NCBI GenBank assembly: GCA_026389635.1
Contig: JAPLHM010000333.1
Span: 1 to 8,566 of the forward strand
Direction: 5' to 3'
DNA length: 8,566 nucleotides
Origin: Chloroflexota bacterium
GTDB taxonomy: Bacteria; Chloroflexota; Dehalococcoidia; GIF9; UBA5629
Part shown: positions 6,066-8,566 of the stretch, in pieces
Position numbering within the stretch: the stretch's first letter is position 1
Layout of the letters: each line of letters opens with the position of its first letter
The notes under the pieces: generated by a model
Database searches by the model: none
What the model saw: only the letters and a program-made list of their open reading frames with translations
What the model was told of the DNA's origin: nothing
Translations under genes and position numbers: made by a program

Positions 6066-7617
6066 GTAGAGCCTCCCTATCATGCATCGGCTGCTGTAAT
6101 TTGATATCCCAGGGCTGGGGACAATACCTGTCAAAATCCTCGGTACCTGCACCGGCGGCATTGCCCACCTGGCTGAAACGCCTTGCAGGCAGGTCCGGCA
6201 GCATCCCCACCCTGATAGCGCTTTTTATATCGATATAATTGCCGAACGTGCCGGCGATAATTATGCGCTTAACGTCCGGCGCCGCTATGTCCGCCGATTT
6301 CAGTAAAACGTCTATCCCGGTGCGAATGGCCGCCTTGGCCAACTGCAGCTCCCGTATATCCCCCTGTGTAATCACGATATCTTCACCGTCAACCGATCTA
6401 TCCCTGCCGGCGATCAATATGGCTGACTGTCCGGCTTGCGTATGGATGAGAGGATGGCCTTTATCCATCCTGCCACTGGAGTCAATTATCCCGTTATCGA
6501 CCATCTGTGCCACGGCGTCAAGCATACCCGAACCGCATATCCCCTCGGGCCGGCCCCCGCCAATAGTCCTGTACTTGACCTTGCCGTCCCTAATAATAAT
6601 CTTGTCGATAGCCCCGGGCGAAGCCTTGATGCCGTGTTTAATATGCCCCCCCTCGAAAGCGGGACCTGAGGCGCAGGAGACGCTGGTTATATTGCCGGCG
6701 TCCGCCAGCGAGATCTCGGTGTTGGTGCCGATATCGACAATAAGGGTAGGTACCTTTATATTCAGGGCACCCGTTGCCGCCAGAACTGCCACGTGGTCGC
6801 CACCCACATAACCACCGATATTGGGAAGAAAATATACATCAGCACCCGGCGCTGATTTAAGCCCCAATTCTTTTGCACTGATATTTACAGCGTCCTTTAC
6901 CCACGGCAGGTAGGGCGCCCGCGCAAGCTGATCGACCGGCAATCCCAGCACCAGGTGGTGCATCGCTGTATTTCCGCATATGGCAACCTTTGCAATCGCC
7001 ACAGGTTGACAACCTGCGCCGGCGGACAGAAACAGCATCATGTCGTCAATCGCTCCTGTTGCCGATTTTTCCAGCCTTTTGGCGTTGGCGGGTGGGCTCA
7101 TGGCATACGTGACGCGGCTGATCACGTCGTCACCGTAAACATCCTGCGGGTTGGCCATCGCGTGTTTGCTCAGGATACTGCCATCGCAAAGGTTGACCAG
7201 GTATCCCGCTATCTTGGTGGTACCCAGATCGATAGCAACGCCATAGCCCTTACGTGGACGTCTACCCCCGGCATCCGGGATTATCTTGACTATGAGTTCC
7301 TCTTTAAATGCGGGGGTTGAAGTCAGGCTATTCCCAGCGGGTATATAAACTACAAGGTCACCGGCAGGTTTAGCCTGGCAGGACAGCCGCCAGCCACGTT
7401 CCAACTCACTATTAGATAATCTCTTTAATTCGTTGCTGGTTGGTGCAGTGAGAACTCCCTTTTCTATACGTACCTTACACGAGCGGCATTTACCCTTTCC
7501 GCCGCACACGCTTGAGACAGCAATACCATTGTCCCTGGCGCAGTCCAGCAGGGTATGGCCGGCCTTGCAAATTGCCTCCCGGCCGGAGGGCATAAACTTT
7601 ATGGTGTGACTTTTCAT
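6052..7617 (-). CDS. RACE-like [2Fe-2S] ferredoxin/ASKHA ATPase (DUF4445), compact form
   Basis: Proteins of this family use ATP and a [2Fe-2S] centre to reduce inactive Co(II) corrinoid proteins back to Co(I) in methyl-transfer or Wood-Ljungdahl pathways. The product has 521 residues. Cys38, Cys44, Cys47 and Cys80 (C-x5-C-x2-C-x32-C) form a plant-type ferredoxin cluster. The ASKHA domain shows AIDLGTTKIAGYL (128-140), NPQDVYGDDVISR (156-168), VDIGTNTEI (294-302), CASGPAFEGG (315-324), GICGSGMLDA (359-368) and IIIAGTFGN (452-460). Family members I know are above 600 residues, with a linker/middle domain between ferredoxin and ATPase and about 45 more residues after VGNAAGAG. Here the linker is only about 30 residues and the tail differs after residue 491. 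No other frame restores the tail. The ATG at 7615-7617 lacks a Shine-Dalgarno; an in-frame TTG two codons upstream is less likely. No corrinoid protein or methyltransferase is nearby. Confidence 0.85.
   Translation of the reverse strand: MKSHTIKFMPSGREAICKAGHTLLDCARDNGIAVSSVCGGKGKCRSCKVRIEKGVLTAPTSNELKRLSNSELERGWRLSCQAKPAGDLVVYIPAGNSLTSTPAFKEELIVKIIPDAGGRRPRKGYGVAIDLGTTKIAGYLVNLCDGSILSKHAMANPQDVYGDDVISRVTYAMSPPANAKRLEKSATGAIDDMMLFLSAGAGCQPVAIAKVAICGNTAMHHLVLGLPVDQLARAPYLPWVKDAVNISAKELGLKSAPGADVYFLPNIGGYVGGDHVAVLAATGALNIKVPTLIVDIGTNTEISLADAGNITSVSCASGPAFEGGHIKHGIKASPGAIDKIIIRDGKVKYRTIGGGRPEGICGSGMLDAVAQMVDNGIIDSSGRMDKGHPLIHTQAGQSAILIAGRDRSVDGEDIVITQGDIRELQLAKAAIRTGIDVLLKSADIAAPDVKRIIIAGTFGNYIDIKSAIRVGMLPDLPARRFSQVGNAAGAGTEDFDRYCPQPWDIKLQQPMHDREALHGNW
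6072..6077 (-). promoter_or_regulatory. Shine-Dalgarno of the flavoprotein gene, inside the RACE-like gene
   Basis: GGGAGG on the minus strand lies six bases before the ATG at 6063-6065 and within the last codons of the upstream gene. It selects this ATG over Met codons further upstream in the same frame. Confidence 0.75.
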
Positions 7618-7622
7618 GGCCA

Positions 7623-7628
7623 ATTATA
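7623..7628 (-). promoter_or_regulatory. -10 promoter candidate for the RACE-like gene
   Basis: A perfect TATAAT on the minus strand ends five bases before the ATG at 7617. With usual spacing the start of transcription would fall at or next to the A of the ATG, giving a leaderless mRNA. This fits the absence of a Shine-Dalgarno. No convincing -35 is seen, so the call is tentative. Confidence 0.42.
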
Positions 7629-7699
7629 AATACAAACAGGCATGGTTATGCGCAGCCCTATTAGACTACCTTTAAGGGCAGCCTTTGGCAATGCCGCGT

Positions 7700-7726
7700 T
7701 GGGGCGCACCTGAAGGTACGACCCCA
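7700..7726. repeat. Imperfect hairpin element (TGGGG...CCCCA) in the divergent gap
   Basis: TGGGG (7700-7704) pairs with CCCCA (7722-7726). Inside, CG (7705-7706) pairs with CG (7719-7720) and ACC (7708-7710) with GGT (7715-7717) around a TGAA loop, with one bulge and one mismatch. It resembles the GGGGCG-ACC-loop-GGT-CGCCCC hairpins dispersed between genes in many bacteria, including Chloroflexota; that comparison is from memory. It lies about 85 bases upstream of the RACE-like gene. Confidence 0.4.
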
Positions 7727-7754
7727 CATTTCAGCGAATTAAAAACAGCATCAC

Positions 7755-7783
7755 TTGCTTTTAGGCCTGTTATAACCTAAAAT
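7755..7783 (+). promoter_or_regulatory. Promoter candidate for the MoxR gene, overlapped by an inverted repeat
   Basis: TTGCTT (7755-7760) is followed by 17 bases and then TAAAAT (7778-7783), a weak -35 and good -10 on the plus strand. The start of transcription would be near 7790, leaving a leader of about 90 bases. A perfect inverted repeat, TTTTAGG (7759-7765) and CCTAAAA (7776-7782), spans the spacer and the -10. The right arm overlaps an 8-base palindrome GTTATAAC (7769-7776) by one base. An operator role is possible. Seen directly; function inferred. Confidence 0.4.
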
Positions 7784-7818
7784 TTTCTTCGGAATAAATT
7801 CAGGATTGCATCGCCCTG

Positions 7819-7843
7819 CCCTCCGGTCCTGGCGGCCGGGGGG
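7819..7843 (+). other. GC-rich leader hairpin upstream of the MoxR gene
   Basis: CCCTCCGG (7819-7826) can pair with CCGGGGGG (7836-7843), eight pairs including one GU, around a nine-base loop, followed by TTTAAA. It would form in the 5' leader, about 26 bases before the Shine-Dalgarno of the AAA+ gene. It could stabilise the mRNA or act as a weak attenuator; the three-base T-run is short for a terminator. Confidence 0.4.
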
Positions 7844-7869
7844 TTTAAATGTGAACCAGGATGCTCACC

Positions 7870-7874
7870 GGAGG
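7870..7874 (+). promoter_or_regulatory. Shine-Dalgarno of the MoxR gene
   Basis: GGAGG sits seven bases before the ATG at 7882-7884. It favours this start over an in-frame ATG seven codons upstream at 7861, which has only CCAGG directly before it. Confidence 0.75.
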
Positions 7875-7881
7875 AAAGGTC

Positions 7882-8566
7882 ATGAAGCAGAATCAGTTTG
7901 AACAGTTCAAGGGATCGGCCGATTACGTTATCTCTGACGCCCTTAAAAATGCCGTTAACGTATCCATCGTGCTCAAGAGGCCCCTGCTGGTAAGGGGCGA
8001 ACCCGGCACGGGCAAGACCCTGCTCTCGCACAGCATATCGGTTTCGCTGGGCAAACCGCTGATCCGCTGGCATGTCAAATCCACCACCAAGGCCTCCGAA
8101 GGCCTGTATGTTTACGATACCGTGCAGAGGCTTAATGACAGCCGCTTCGGTGGCAAGGAAGTCTCCAATATCAAGCACTACATCAAGCTGGGCAAGCTGG
8201 GACAGTCCTTTACGGCGCCCGAGCAGGTAGTGCTGCTGATCGACGAGGTGGACAAGGCCGACCTGGAATTCCCCAACGACCTGCTAAACGAGCTGGACGA
8301 GATGAGCTTCTACATCCCGGAGACCGACGAGACCATCTCGGCTAAACACCGCCCAATCGTCATCATCACCAGCAACAACGAGAAGGAGCTACCGGACGCC
8401 TTCCTGCGCCGCTGCATCTTCCACTACATCGATTTCCCCGACCCTGAGCTGATGGAGGAGATAGTCAAGGTGCATTTCCCCGACATCAAGGGCGCGCTGC
8501 TCAAGGAAGCGCTTGAGACCTTCTACACACTGCGCAAGATCGACGACTTCCGCAAAAAGCCCTCAA
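7882..8566 (+). CDS. MoxR-type AAA+ ATPase (3' end outside window)
   Basis: The first 228 residues of a AAA+ ATPase are visible; the frame is open to the end of the window. Walker A is GEPGTGKT at 39-46 and Walker B VVLLIDEVD at 116-124. Sensor 1 lies in ITSNNEKELPDAF (162-174), with the LRR at 175-177 offering arginine-finger candidates. The stretches KSTTKASEGLYVYD (66-79) and DKADLEFPNDLLNELDE (124-140) are typical of the MoxR branch. MoxR ATPases act as chaperones that activate or assemble partner proteins, nearly always with a von Willebrand factor A protein encoded just downstream, which would lie outside this window. The client is unknown. It is divergent from the RACE-like gene and has its own promoter candidate, so no shared job should be assumed. 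Confidence 0.9.
   Translation, partial: MKQNQFEQFKGSADYVISDALKNAVNVSIVLKRPLLVRGEPGTGKTLLSHSISVSLGKPLIRWHVKSTTKASEGLYVYDTVQRLNDSRFGGKEVSNIKHYIKLGKLGQSFTAPEQVVLLIDEVDKADLEFPNDLLNELDEMSFYIPETDETISAKHRPIVIITSNNEKELPDAFLRRCIFHYIDFPDPELMEEIVKVHFPDIKGALLKEALETFYTLRKIDDFRKKPS

Noticed and set aside
6066..6161. 32-codon N-terminal extension of the flavoprotein
   Set aside because: It is the overlapping frame of the RACE-like gene; GGGAGG points to the ATG at 6065.
6052..6165. Frameshift as the cause of the short RACE-like C-terminus
   Set aside because: I read the other two frames after VGNAAGAG: one stops almost at once and the other does not resemble the family tail, so the short end appears real.
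6239..6811. 190-codon open frame on the plus strand, opposite the RACE-like gene
   Set aside because: Low-complexity Pro/Ser/Ile-rich translation with no motif, antisense to conserved ASKHA motifs; a shadow frame.
7618..7623. TTG start two codons upstream of the RACE-like ATG
   Set aside because: It would overlap the TATAAT element and has no ribosome site; the ATG is the simpler choice.
7777..8178. 133-codon open frame on the minus strand across the MoxR start and leader
   Set aside because: It is antisense to the Walker A region and runs through the promoter and hairpin; no recognisable domain.

Overview
The window reads as ordinary chromosome of an anaerobic bacterium, most likely a Chloroflexota/Dehalococcoidia-type lineage. 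That is inference: it rests on moderately GC-rich genes, adjacent pheA and tyrA, a corrinoid-activase-like (RACE) protein, an MnmA of the CxxC type, and a small MTHDxMWF-type protein that I associate with Dehalococcoidia. No rRNA, tRNA, CRISPR array, transposase or phage gene is visible.

Layout. (1) Bases 1-1514, plus strand: the 3' part of pheA (prephenate dehydratase with ACT domain) overlaps tyrA (prephenate dehydrogenase) by ATGA. This is the end of an aromatic amino-acid operon. (2) Bases 1515-1677: a convergent gap with a partial copy of a widespread dispersed repeat and a hairpin plus T-run that looks like the tyrA terminator. (3) Bases 1678-5552, minus strand: mnmA, cysK, nifS, then a small Cys/His-containing protein of unknown function. 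Together the first three could make cysteine from sulfide, draw a persulfide from it and thiolate tRNA U34. (4) Bases 5577-7617, minus strand: a compact RACE-like [2Fe-2S]/ASKHA ATPase whose 3' end overlaps a pyridoxamine-phosphate-oxidase-fold flavoprotein by 14 bases. (5) Bases 7618-7881: a divergent gap with promoter candidates in both directions and several inverted repeats. (6) Base 7882 to the end, plus strand: the first 228 residues of a MoxR-type AAA+ ATPase.

Points worth a second look: the MnmA has the CxxC pair of iron-sulfur-type MnmA but lacks the usual catalytic cysteine after ESQD; the RACE-like protein is short both in the middle and at the C-terminus and is joined to a flavoprotein; and the first genes of two minus-strand units have a TATAAT only 5-10 bases before the ATG and no Shine-Dalgarno sequence, suggesting leaderless mRNAs. 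I do not see a clearly new multi-gene system.
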